A stretch of DNA of 6,608 nt, taken from contig JAKAOD010000105.1 of the NCBI GenBank assembly GCA_021823365.1, forward strand, positions 2,039 to 8,646. Direction: 5' to 3'. Made by a program: the position numbers and the translations under genes. Shown one piece after another: positions 1 through 5,514 of this stretch. Source of the stretch: Actinomycetes bacterium (lineage in GTDB: Bacteria > Actinomycetota > Acidimicrobiia > Acidimicrobiales > Bog-793). The notes below the pieces were generated by a model. It worked only from the letters and a program-made list of their open reading frames with translations, did not search any database and was not told the origin of the DNA. How positions within the stretch are numbered: the stretch's first letter is position 1; every line of letters starts with the position of its first letter.

Positions 1-1
1 C

Positions 2-1087
2 CTCGCCGTGGGGGCGGCAATCACCGTCGCGGTGCTCATGGCCCTCGCCGCGGGCGTGGTCGCGTACGGCTGGTTCCGCTTCGACCAGCTCGAGAAGGTC
101 CGCGTCGCCGACCTGGTGCCCCGGTCCGGCAGCCGGCCCTTCGACGTGCTCCTCGTCGGCACGGGCGCGACGACGACCGGCGCGCCCGCCCGGCGTCCTG
201 CTCGACGCGCCGGAGCGCTCTCCGGCACCAGCCCCGACCTCGTCGTCGCGCGCGTCGTGCCGACGACCCGCCAGGTGCGCCTGCTGGCGATACCGCCGAC
301 GACCCTCGTCGAGATCCCCGGCGACCGCGCCGGCGTCTCCGGGCCCCACGTCCTGGGCTCCGCCCTCGGCAGCGGGCCGAGCCTGCTCGTCGAGGCGATC
401 GAGCGCGACTTCCACCTACCGGTCACCTACTACGTCGAAGTGGACCTGCAGCGACTACAGGGCCTGGTCGGCTCGCTCGGCGGCGTGCGGCTCGACTTCG
501 CCGACCCGGTGCGCGACCCGTACTCGGGGCTCGAGGTCAACCGCACCGGCTGCCAGCTCCTCGACGGCGCCCAGGCGGCCGCGCTCTACCGCAGCAGCCA
601 CCTCTACTACTTCGCCGGCGGGCGGTGGGGCTACGGCGGGACGTCGGGCACGAGCCGCCTGCGACGGCAGGCGACACTTCTCGACGCCGTGGCGACCCGC
701 CTGCAGGGGGCGGCCCTCGACCCGATCGCGATGTACGACTTCCTTGCGGCCGCGGCACGCGACGTCACGATCGACCAGACGATCTCGGCGGGCAGGCTCA
801 TCAGCCTTGCACAGACATTCCGGGGCTTTCCGCCGAGCGAGCTCGAGGCCCAGATCCTTCCGACCGCGCCGGGCGTCATCGGGCGCAGCGTCGTCGCCCT
901 CCCCGCGACCGGGCCGGACAGGCGGACGATCTCGCAGTTCCTCGCGTTCGGCACCGGACGGAGCGGCGGCGCACGGCCGCCGCTCACGCCGATCACGACC
1001 GTGCCAGGGTCGCCGGCGGTCTCGCCAGGCGAGGTGGACTACGGGACGGCGGCGGAGCCGTGGAACCCTGCACCCTGCAGGACGTGA
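2..1087 (+). CDS. LytR-CpsA-Psr (LCP) family protein, 5'-truncated by window edge
   Basis: LCP proteins are membrane-anchored phosphotransferases that attach undecaprenyl-linked glycopolymers to peptidoglycan on the outer face of the membrane. The frame is open to the first base. A GTG at 8 is the first possible start, but it falls inside what looks like a transmembrane helix (LAVGAAITVAVLMALAAGVV), so the true start is probably upstream. Residue numbers count from that GTG. The LCP domain runs from about 44 (FDVLLVGTG) to 232. It contains the SPDLVVAR strand with its conserved Asp (77), a GGVRLDFADPVRDPYSGL block (158-175), a TGCQLLDGAQA block (180-190), a YRSS Arg (195) and RLRRQATLL (217-225). 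The PRDT motif that usually follows the second strand reads PPTT here (96-99), which may affect activity. The last 40 residues are Pro/Gly/Thr-rich and probably unstructured. The family call is firm; the exact substrate cannot be read from sequence. Confidence 0.85.
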   Translation, partial: LAVGAAITVAVLMALAAGVVAYGWFRFDQLEKVRVADLVPRSGSRPFDVLLVGTGATTTGAPARRPARRAGALSGTSPDLVVARVVPTTRQVRLLAIPPTTLVEIPGDRAGVSGPHVLGSALGSGPSLLVEAIERDFHLPVTYYVEVDLQRLQGLVGSLGGVRLDFADPVRDPYSGLEVNRTGCQLLDGAQAAALYRSSHLYYFAGGRWGYGGTSGTSRLRRQATLLDAVATRLQGAALDPIAMYDFLAAAARDVTIDQTISAGRLISLAQTFRGFPPSELEAQILPTAPGVIGRSVVALPATGPDRRTISQFLAFGTGRSGGARPPLTPITTVPGSPAVSPGEVDYGTAAEPWNPAPCRT

Positions 1088-1141
1088 CGCGGCACGCGTC
1101 GATGGCCGGGCGCGGCCGGGGGCTTCGTCGCAGCGCACGCC

Positions 1142-1147
1142 TATGCT
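1142..1147 (+). promoter_or_regulatory. Candidate -10 element (TATGCT) of a leaderless promoter
   Basis: TATGCT fits the actinobacterial -10 consensus TANNNT. It is followed by exactly 6 nt (CCCCTC) and then the GTG start at 1154. This places the expected transcription start on or next to the first base of the start codon. No Shine-Dalgarno-like sequence precedes the GTG, which agrees with leaderless translation. I see no convincing -35 element. This is an inference from spacing alone. Confidence 0.5.
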
Positions 1148-1153
1148 CCCCTC

Positions 1154-1759
1154 GTGTACGCGGTGATCGACCTCGAGACGACCGGCCTCGACCCCCGCGT
1201 GCACCGGGTCGTCGAGCTCGCGGTCGTCGAGGTCGACGCCACCGGCTCGGTCGTCGACGAGTGGTCCTCCCTGGTCGCCGTCCCGGGCACGGCCGAGCTC
1301 GGCCAGAGCGCGTTGCACGGCGTCACCCGGGCGATGCTCGTCGGCGCGCCGAGCTTCGCCGAGCTCGCCCCAGAGCTCATCCGCCGGCTCGCCGGCCGGG
1401 TCGTCGTCGCTCACGTGCTCGAGTTCGATCTCGGTCACCTCGAGACGGAGCTTCGACGCTGCGGGATCGAGACGGCCGACCTGCGTCGCTCCGGGATCTG
1501 CACACGGCAGCTCGCTCAACGGCACCTTCCCCCCGGACCACGGACGCTCGAGGCGTGCTGCAGCGCGACCGGCGTGCGCATCGAGGGCGCGCACACCGCG
1601 ATCGGCGACGCCCGTGCCGCGGCGGGCCTGCTCCGGCACTACATCGCTGCCGGGCACGCGCCCGAGTGGGCCGGGCAGCTGGAGGCCGCCCGCGCGCTCG
1701 CCTGGCCCGGGGTGCTCTCCCCTGTGGGCGGAGCGGTGCCCGTCCGGCCTCGCGCCTGA
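1154..1759 (+). CDS. DEDDh 3'-5' exonuclease, DnaQ / PolC epsilon-like
   Basis: This is a 201-residue single-domain exonuclease of the DnaQ-like RNase H fold, expected to remove nucleotides from 3' ends of DNA or RNA with two metal ions. Motif I is VIDLETTG, giving acidic residues D6 and E8. Motif II is AHVLEFD with D92. Motif III is HTAIGD, with H147 as the general base and D152. All four acidic residues and the His of the DEDDh class are present. Motif II usually reads AHNxxFD, and here the Asn is Val (88). The short tail after about 165 has no second domain: there is no BRCT, UvrC or helicase part. The GTG at 1154 is chosen because it opens directly onto motif I. The gene follows the LCP gene by 66 nt with its own probable promoter, so it need not be co-transcribed. 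Whether it serves as replicative proofreader or as a repair/RNA exonuclease is not decidable here. Confidence 0.88.
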   Translation: MYAVIDLETTGLDPRVHRVVELAVVEVDATGSVVDEWSSLVAVPGTAELGQSALHGVTRAMLVGAPSFAELAPELIRRLAGRVVVAHVLEFDLGHLETELRRCGIETADLRRSGICTRQLAQRHLPPGPRTLEACCSATGVRIEGAHTAIGDARAAAGLLRHYIAAGHAPEWAGQLEAARALAWPGVLSPVGGAVPVRPRA

Positions 1760-1793
1760 GCGCGGGCAGGCCGGCGGCACCGGCCGCGCTCAG
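1756..1793. terminator. Bidirectional hairpin between convergent genes
   Basis: Arms CTGAGCGCGG (1756-1765) and CCGCGCTCAG (1784-1793) form a perfect 10-bp inverted repeat. Inside it a second short stem, CCGG (1771-1774) with CCGG (1780-1783), closes a CGGCA loop. The left arm contains the TGA of the exonuclease (1757-1759). The right arm contains the complement of the TGA of the phosphoribosyltransferase (1790-1792). No T-run follows on either strand, so this would be a U-tail-less terminator of the kind often proposed in high-GC actinobacteria, or an RNA 3'-end stabiliser. Confidence 0.55.
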
Positions 1794-2440
1794 TCCGGTC
1801 GGTCGTCCCAGCTCTCGACGAGCTCGCCTGAGCTCCCGCGGCGGAAGACCGGGATCGAGCCGAGGGCGCGCACGAGCGACGCATCGGGACCGAGCGTCTG
1901 GCGCCACGCCGAGGTCTCGGTGACCAGCGCGCCGACAGCGGCCACCTCCGCCCCGGCCCGCCGCAGGAGGCGCAGGGCCGCAGCGGCCGACGAGCCGGTC
2001 GACACGACGTCGTCGACGAAGGCGGCGCGCCGGCCCTCGACGCTTGCGAGGCGCGCCCGGTCCAGCCGGAGCGCCTGGACCGGTCCGGTGGTGATCGAGC
2101 GCACCGGCTCGACGAGCGCGTCACGCAGGTGGATCTTCGGGGTCTTGTGCAGCACGAGGTAGTCGTCGAGGTCGAGCGCCCGGCTCACCTCGATGGCGAC
2201 GGGAAGCCCGAGCGTCGCGGCAGTCGCGACCACCTCGACGCCTCGGGGAAGCAGCGCGGCAAGCTCGCGCCCCGCCTGCTCCATGAATCCGATACTCACG
2301 TCGGCGGTGATGAGCAGGGCGATCGAGAGGTCGTCTGACAGCTCGGCAAGGGGAAGCTCGAGCTCCTGGCTCCCCACGCGGGCCCGGTAGGTCGCGCGAA
2401 CCCCGGGCTCGGGCGCGCGAGGAGGGTGCAGCTCGCTCAT
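1790..2440 (-). CDS. Phosphoribosyltransferase, adenine/purine PRTase-like
   Basis: This is a type I phosphoribosyltransferase of 216 residues. Such enzymes transfer a ribose 5-phosphate from PRPP to a nucleobase in purine or pyrimidine salvage, and some family members act as regulators. The PRPP-binding motif is clear: FVDDVVSTGSSA at 141-152, with the Asp pair 143/144 and the TGSS loop. A pyrophosphate-loop-like segment ATAATLGLPVA lies at 72-82, followed by LVLHKTPKI (96-103). The order and spacing resemble adenine phosphoribosyltransferase-like proteins, but the substrate-specificity part is too diverged for me to name the base. The ATG at 2440 gives a usual family length; no good Shine-Dalgarno precedes it. 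It starts 56 nt after the WhiB stop on the same strand and could be co-transcribed with that gene. Alternative identities are xanthine/hypoxanthine PRTase or an uncharacterised actinobacterial PRTase. Confidence 0.8.
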   Translation of the reverse strand: MSELHPPRAPEPGVRATYRARVGSQELELPLAELSDDLSIALLITADVSIGFMEQAGRELAALLPRGVEVVATAATLGLPVAIEVSRALDLDDYLVLHKTPKIHLRDALVEPVRSITTGPVQALRLDRARLASVEGRRAAFVDDVVSTGSSAAAALRLLRRAGAEVAAVGALVTETSAWRQTLGPDASLVRALGSIPVFRRGSSGELVESWDDRPD

Positions 2441-2496
2441 CGGCTCGGAACCGCGCGCAACGCGCCGCCTCGCGAGGTCGATGGCGTCGTGCGAGA

Positions 2497-2727
2497 TCAG
2501 GCGCTCTTCCGGCGCTGGCGGAGCACCCGCCTACGCTCACGCTCGGTGAGTCCGCCCCAGACGCCGTCACGCTCACGGTAGGCGAGGGCGTGCTCCAGGC
2601 AGAGCTGGCGCACCGGGCAGCTCAGGCAGATCGCCTTGGCCTCCTCGGCCTCCTCGTCGGAGGCCGGGTAGAAGATCTCAGGGTCGAGACCCCGGCAGGC
2701 TGCTCGCTGTCGCCACGTGGCGTTCAT
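2497..2727 (-). CDS. WhiB-family [4Fe-4S] transcriptional regulator
   Basis: This is a small 76-residue WhiB-like (Wbl) protein. These are actinobacterial Fe-S proteins that bind the region 4 of the principal sigma factor and alter promoter choice in response to redox, nitric oxide or developmental cues. The four cluster cysteines are C11, C34, C37 and C43, in the usual C-x(n)-CxxC-x5-C pattern. The G-V-W-G-G turn is at 55-59. A basic tail (RRRVLRQRRKSA) at the end would contact DNA. The ATG at 2727 is chosen because it matches the short N-terminus typical of the family (MNATWRQRAACRG). The frame stays open upstream to 2931, but that extension is low-complexity Arg/Pro. The gene lies between the phosphoribosyltransferase and the rubrerythrin/Fe-S/DUF3501 cassette on the same strand. 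It most resembles short WhiB1/WhiB2-type proteins, but I cannot assign a number. Confidence 0.93.
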   Translation of the reverse strand: MNATWRQRAACRGLDPEIFYPASDEEAEEAKAICLSCPVRQLCLEHALAYRERDGVWGGLTERERRRVLRQRRKSA

Positions 2728-2752
2728 CGGACGTTCTACTTTCTCGCGTTTC

Positions 2753-2758
2753 AGTCTA
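2753..2758 (-). promoter_or_regulatory. Candidate -10 element (TAGACT) for whiB-family gene
   Basis: On the minus strand TAGACT (complement of AGTCTA) fits TANNNT and would place transcription start near 2746. That leaves a leader of about 19 nt containing a weak purine stretch (GAGAAAG) before the ATG at 2727. No recognisable -35 is present at the usual distance. A second, weaker hexamer TAGAAC lies 5 nt before the ATG and could instead give a nearly leaderless transcript. Confidence 0.35.
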
Positions 2759-2770
2759 CGGACCCGTACA

Positions 2771-2780
2771 AACGGCCGTT
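2771..2780. promoter_or_regulatory. Perfect 10-bp palindrome AACGGCCGTT upstream of whiB
   Basis: AACGGCCGTT is its own reverse complement. It sits 44-53 nt upstream of the WhiB start, about -25 to -34 from the proposed transcription start, where the -35 element would be expected. Its position suits a dimeric regulator binding site. A 10-bp palindrome in such GC-rich DNA can also occur by chance. Confidence 0.25.
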
Positions 2781-3008
2781 CGGCCCGACCTTTGGAGGGA
2801 GTCGACGCTCGCGTCGCTCGCTCGCAGCGGCCGCGCCGGCGGCGTGCTGGCGCCGGACTCAGCGTCGTAGCGCCACCGCCCGGCCTCCGCTCCCCGGTCG
2901 GCGCTCGGGCACCTACGGCGAGTGGGAGCATCTATTGTGCCGTGCAGCCGAGACGATGTCCAGCACCGGGCGCACCTCGCCTGCCGCGTGGCTCCCGCTC
3001 GGCTGCTC

Positions 3009-3608
3009 CTACCGCCCGGACCAGTCGGCGACGATCGAGGCGCGCGTCGCCGGCGAGAGCTCCGCCTCGTGGCGATAGTGGGGATGGTCGCTGACGAGCC
3101 AGGCGGGCCCCGCGCCGAAGCACCCGGCGGCTGCGGGGTCGAGGGCGATCCGGACGTAGTGCACCGACGCCGTCACCTCCTCCCGCGTCAGCTGGGACGC
3201 GTGCGATGGCTCGACGACCGCGCCCACGCGGCGCGCCTGCGCGCCGGCGCCGAGGCGCAGCGCCAGGCTCTTCTCGATCCCGACGAGCTTCGGCAGCCAC
3301 TCCCGCAGCTCCGCCTCGGAGACGAGCTCGACGAACACGGTCATCGAGAGCTCACCGGGTGCTGGGACGAGCGAGTTGTAGACGTCCAGCTCCGCCTGCA
3401 CCTCGGCGTCGGTCGCCATGCGCTCGGCGCGCGCCATCTCCTGCACCTGGAACCGCACCGTGACGCGACTCTCGAAGACGACGGTGACGATCGGGCCGAG
3501 CTGGACGCGCCGGATCTTCTTCAGGGCGATCACCTCGCGCCGGAAGGCGTCGCGCTGGCGCTCGTAGGCGCGAAGGTCGGAGATGTCGGCGAGGGTGAGC
3601 CCGGTCAC
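3009..3608 (-). CDS. DUF3501 family protein
   Basis: This 199-residue protein matches the DUF3501 family as I know it. It has an N-terminal LTLADISDLRAYERQRDAFR (4-23), then EVIALKKIRRVQLGP (25-39), a strand with VTVVFE (41-46), and RFQVQEMARAERM (52-64). The C-terminal part reads LVSDHPHYRHEAEL (171-184). No enzymatic residues are known to me for this family. The single Cys (163) and the conserved His-rich tail are the only candidate ligands. There is no signal peptide or membrane segment, so a cytoplasmic location is likely. Start: GTG at 3608 overlaps the TGA of the upstream Fe-S gene as GTGA, a standard translational-coupling arrangement. A second GTG at 3617 would add three residues and is less likely. 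I recall DUF3501 genes as frequent neighbours of rubrerythrin and of this type of Fe-S protein, so it probably serves the same redox unit. The exact role is unknown. Confidence 0.88.
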   Translation of the reverse strand: MTGLTLADISDLRAYERQRDAFRREVIALKKIRRVQLGPIVTVVFESRVTVRFQVQEMARAERMATDAEVQAELDVYNSLVPAPGELSMTVFVELVSEAELREWLPKLVGIEKSLALRLGAGAQARRVGAVVEPSHASQLTREEVTASVHYVRIALDPAAAGCFGAGPAWLVSDHPHYRHEAELSPATRASIVADWSGR

Positions 3609-4906
3609 GGCGTGCACGAGGACCCGACGCCATAGGCGCGGGCCAGCAGCTGCAGCGGATGGACCGGCCGGATCCCGGTCTCCTGGAGGATCGCCGTGTT
3701 GGCCAGGTGGCAGTCGCCGCACGCGACCGAGGGCGCGGCGGCGCGCATCTCGCGCGCGAGCGGCTGGGCGACCTTGCGGCTCGCCGCGTAGTGCTCCGAC
3801 CGGTAGCCCCAGGTCCCGTCGATCCCCGAGCAGCGTTCGACGAGCGTGACCTTCGCCCCGGTCAGCTGGAGCAGGTCCCGGCCCTTCGCACCGACGCCGA
3901 GCGCCCGGTAGTGGCAGGAGAGGTGGTAGGCGACCGTCTCGGGGCGCTCGCCACGGAAGTCCGTGTCGAGGCCGCCTCCCTCGCGACGGTGCTCGTTGAC
4001 GAGGTACTCGCTCGCGTCGAAGCTGTGCTCGGCGACGAGGTCGGAGTCCACCCCGGCTGCGTAGATCGGGTAGTCCTTGCTCAGCACGTAGGCGCACGTC
4101 GGCTGTGCCACGACGACGTCCCGCCCGGCGCGGACGGCAGCCGCGAGCGCCCCGACGTTGGCCGCGGCGACGCGCCGGAACCGCGCGACGTCGCCCATGT
4201 GCAGCCACGGAGCGCCGCAGCAGCGCACGCCGCGGGGCAGCGAGCAGGCGATCCCGTTGCGCTCGTAGACGGCGACGAGGTCCTTGCCGATCGCCGGCTC
4301 CATGTACTCGACGAAGCACGTGGGGAAGATGCTCACCTCCGCCCGCGGCGACTCGACGCCGCCGGGCCGCCGCCTGAACCAGGTGGAGAACCGCTCACCC
4401 GCGTAGGGCGGGAGCAGCCGCTCGGGGTGGATCCCGACGGCGGCGGCCATCGCCTCTCGCGCCAGCGAGCCCGGCGAGCCGACGAGGGCGGCGACGACCG
4501 GCGCCGTCGCGACCGAGATCCTCCCGACGAGGTCGCTGCGGCCGAGCAGCTGGTCGGCGGCGCGCACCTTCAGGCTGCGGCCCGGCTTGGACCGTGCCGC
4601 GGCATTCGCCCGCATCATCAGGCGCGGAAAGTCGAGCTCCCACTCGTGCGGGGGCACGTAGGGGCACTTCAGGTAGCAGAGCTTGCACTGGTAGCACTCG
4701 TCGACGACTTTGTCCTGCTCGGCGTCGCTCATCGCTGCGACATCGCCGTCGTGGCCGTCGACGGCGTCGAGCAGCGTCGGGAACGACGGGCACAGGTTGA
4801 AGCACAGCCGGCAGCCGTGGCAGATGTCGAAGACCCGTCGCAGCTCCTCCCGGAGGTCGGTCTCGTCGAGGTAGCGCGGGCTCGTCGGGTCGTAGGTCGT
4901 CGTCAT
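3605..4906 (-). CDS. (Fe-S)-binding protein with two [4Fe-4S] clusters and two CCG domains (GlpC/HdrB-like)
   Basis: This 433-residue electron-transfer protein has the layout of GlpC and the heterodisulfide-reductase-related family. Two ferredoxin-type motifs lie near the N-terminus: C29-C32-C35-C39 followed by Pro, and C71-C74-C77-C81 followed by Pro. Then comes the [14 protein letters not shown] segment (87-100) typical of this subfamily. Two cysteine-rich CCG domains follow. The first has C197, the pair C229-C230 before Gly, and C271. The second has C331, then C359 in [10 protein letters not shown] where a CC pair is usual, and a final C396xxC399. It has no transmembrane helix that I can see. 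In GlpABC, GlpC passes electrons from glycerol-3-phosphate dehydrogenase to quinone. No GlpA/B-like flavoprotein is encoded beside it here, and its neighbours are rubrerythrin and DUF3501, so I infer an electron carrier for rubrerythrin. ATG at 4906 has AGGA 7 nt upstream, inside a hairpin. The gene ends in a GTGA overlap with the DUF3501 gene. Confidence 0.9.
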   Translation of the reverse strand: MTTTYDPTSPRYLDETDLREELRRVFDICHGCRLCFNLCPSFPTLLDAVDGHDGDVAAMSDAEQDKVVDECYQCKLCYLKCPYVPPHEWELDFPRLMMRANAAARSKPGRSLKVRAADQLLGRSDLVGRISVATAPVVAALVGSPGSLAREAMAAAVGIHPERLLPPYAGERFSTWFRRRPGGVESPRAEVSIFPTCFVEYMEPAIGKDLVAVYERNGIACSLPRGVRCCGAPWLHMGDVARFRRVAAANVGALAAAVRAGRDVVVAQPTCAYVLSKDYPIYAAGVDSDLVAEHSFDASEYLVNEHRREGGGLDTDFRGERPETVAYHLSCHYRALGVGAKGRDLLQLTGAKVTLVERCSGIDGTWGYRSEHYAASRKVAQPLAREMRAAAPSVACGDCHLANTAILQETGIRPVHPLQLLARAYGVGSSCTP

Positions 4907-4914
4907 GCCGTCAT

Positions 4915-4939
4915 CCTGCCCCCCCGGCCCGGGGGCAGG
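4915..4939 (-). promoter_or_regulatory. Intercistronic hairpin masking the ribosome binding site of the Fe-S gene
   Basis: CCTGCCCCC (4915-4923) and GGGGGCAGG (4931-4939) form a perfect 9-bp GC-rich stem with a 7-nt loop. On the minus-strand mRNA the 3' arm (GGGGGCAGG) contains the Shine-Dalgarno (AGGA) for the ATG at 4906. The 5' arm begins 6 nt after the rubrerythrin stop codon. No U-run follows, so an intrinsic terminator is unlikely. A ribosome finishing rubrerythrin would cover the 5' arm and free the site. This suggests translational coupling, or a check on how much Fe-S protein is made relative to rubrerythrin. Confidence 0.5.
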
Positions 4940-4945
4940 CCGGGC

Positions 4946-5368
4946 TCACCCGCCGACCGACTGCAGGCCCTGCTGGAACCGGCCGGCGTGGCTCTTCTCG
5001 GCCCGCGCCAGGGTCTCGAGCCACTCGCCGATCTCCTCGAAGCCCTCCTCGCGAGCGACACGCGAGAAGCCCGGGTACATCTCGGTGTACTCGTAAGTCT
5101 CGCCGGCGATCGCCGAGCGGAGGTTGTCCGCCGTCGATCCGACCGGCTCGCCGGTGACGGGGTCGCCAACTTCACGGAGGAAGTCGAAGTGGCCGAAGGC
5201 ATGGCCTGTCTCGCCTTCCGCGACCGAGCGGAACAGCGCTGCGACGTCGGGGTAGCCCTCGACGTCCGCCTTCTGCGCGAAGTAAAGGTAGCGGCGGTTC
5301 GCCTGGCTCTCGCCGGCGAACGCCTCCTTCAAGTTGGCCTCCGTCTTCGAGCCCTTGAGCTGTGGCAC
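4946..5368 (-). CDS. rbr: Rubrerythrin family protein (diiron domain only)
   Basis: This is a 140-residue ferritin-like four-helix protein. Rubrerythrins reduce hydrogen peroxide to water at a non-haem diiron site in the cytoplasm. Candidate iron ligands are in the expected pattern: E20 (GESQANRRY), E53 and H56 (EGETGH), E90 and E93 (GETYEY), E124 and H127 (AEKSH). The characteristic EMYPGF segment is at 96-101. There is no C-terminal rubredoxin domain: the chain ends soon after the last helix and contains no Cys. Electrons must therefore come from another protein, and the Fe-S protein encoded next is the obvious candidate. GTG at 5368 is chosen because it gives the family-typical N-terminus ([18 protein letters not shown]) and has purine-rich ribosome binding sequences just upstream. 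The reading frame stays open further upstream without homology. It is first in the cassette and divergent from the FGGY kinase. Confidence 0.95.
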   Translation of the reverse strand: MPQLKGSKTEANLKEAFAGESQANRRYLYFAQKADVEGYPDVAALFRSVAEGETGHAFGHFDFLREVGDPVTGEPVGSTADNLRSAIAGETYEYTEMYPGFSRVAREEGFEEIGEWLETLARAEKSHAGRFQQGLQSVGG

Positions 5369-5372
5369 CGTG

Positions 5373-5386
5373 CTCCTCTTCCTCCT
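5373..5386 (-). promoter_or_regulatory. Purine-rich ribosome binding region of rubrerythrin
   Basis: On the minus strand this reads AGGAGGAAGAGGAG. The nearer GAGGAG ends 4 nt before the GTG start and the consensus AGGAGG ends 12 nt before it. This is by far the strongest Shine-Dalgarno in the window. It supports GTG at 5368 as the start and suggests high translation of rubrerythrin relative to its neighbours. Confidence 0.65.
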
Positions 5387-5439
5387 GTCCGGCGTCGCCG
5401 GAAAGGACGCGTGCTCGCCGACCCGCCGCTCGTCGACGG

Positions 5440-5471
5440 GGGTCGATCCTCTCCAATGTTGGGTCGATTCT
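5440..5471. repeat. 11-bp direct repeat GGGTCGATYCT, 21-bp spacing, in divergent promoter region
   Basis: Copy 1 is GGGTCGATCCT (5440-5450) and copy 2 is GGGTCGATTCT (5461-5471). They differ at one position and their starts are 21 bp apart, which is two helical turns, so both would face the same side of DNA. Between them lies a small inverted repeat CCAA-TG-TTGG (5453-5462). The pair overlaps and follows the proposed rubrerythrin -10, as a repressor site might. The binding protein is unknown. Confidence 0.45.
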
Positions 5472-5472
5472 A
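5467..5472 (-). promoter_or_regulatory. Candidate -10 element (TAGAAT) for the rubrerythrin cassette
   Basis: On the minus strand TAGAAT (complement of ATTCTA) is the best TANNNT match in the 146-nt divergent region. It would start transcription near 5460, giving a leader of about 90 nt with the strong ribosome binding site at its end. I found no good -35 at 16-18 bp. One copy of the direct repeat overlaps this hexamer. No comparable signal is seen on the plus strand for the kinase. Its ATG at 5515 has no Shine-Dalgarno; CAGGCT at 5500-5505 is a poor -10 candidate. Confidence 0.35.
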
Positions 5473-5514
5473 AGCCGACGCCCTGGCCTTCCGCCATGGC
5501 AGGCTGTCCCGCCG

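Larger units (their letters stand above)
2728..3008. other. 281-nt intergenic region between DUF3501 gene and whiB
   Basis: No convincing gene is present on either strand. The right half (from the DUF3501 stop) would hold the 3' end of the cassette transcript. The left half holds the WhiB promoter signals. A short stem, CCGGCG (2836-2841) with CGCCGG (2851-2856), is visible, but it has no T-run and is weak as a terminator. A 40-codon plus-strand reading frame starts at 2956 and runs antisense into the end of the DUF3501 gene; it has no supporting features. Confidence 0.5.

Noticed and set aside
455..1780. 441-codon minus-strand frame
   Set aside because: Antisense to the LCP and exonuclease genes and spanning the gap between them; low-complexity Arg/Pro/Ala composition and no domain.
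2728..2931. N-terminal extension of the WhiB protein to 144 residues
   Set aside because: The extra 68 residues are Arg/Pro/Ala-rich and unlike the family. ATG at 2727 gives the typical short Wbl N-terminus, and promoter-like sequence lies within the extension.
2956..3078. Small 40-residue plus-strand ORF
   Set aside because: No ribosome binding site, no recognisable motif, and 70 nt of it lies antisense to the DUF3501 3' end.
3609..4319. Long N-terminal extension or fusion of DUF3501 to an overlapping frame
   Set aside because: The frame is merely open inside the Fe-S gene; homology to DUF3501 begins right at the GTGA overlap.
3605..4906. Anaerobic glycerol-3-phosphate dehydrogenase subunit C (glpC), despite the nearby glycerol-kinase-like gene
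   Set aside because: No GlpA or GlpB is present, the kinase is divergently transcribed, and the tight neighbours are rubrerythrin and DUF3501. The resemblance is of domain layout only.
4903..4914. Three-codon ORF (Met-Thr-Ala-stop) whose stop overlaps the Fe-S start as ATGA
   Set aside because: Its ATG directly abuts the AGG of the Shine-Dalgarno, leaving no spacing for initiation; likely chance.
3659..5473. 604-codon open frame on the plus strand
   Set aside because: It runs antisense through the Fe-S gene and rubrerythrin, both of which have clear motifs. The translation is Arg/Ala/Asp-rich with no recognisable domain; such frames are common in very GC-rich DNA.
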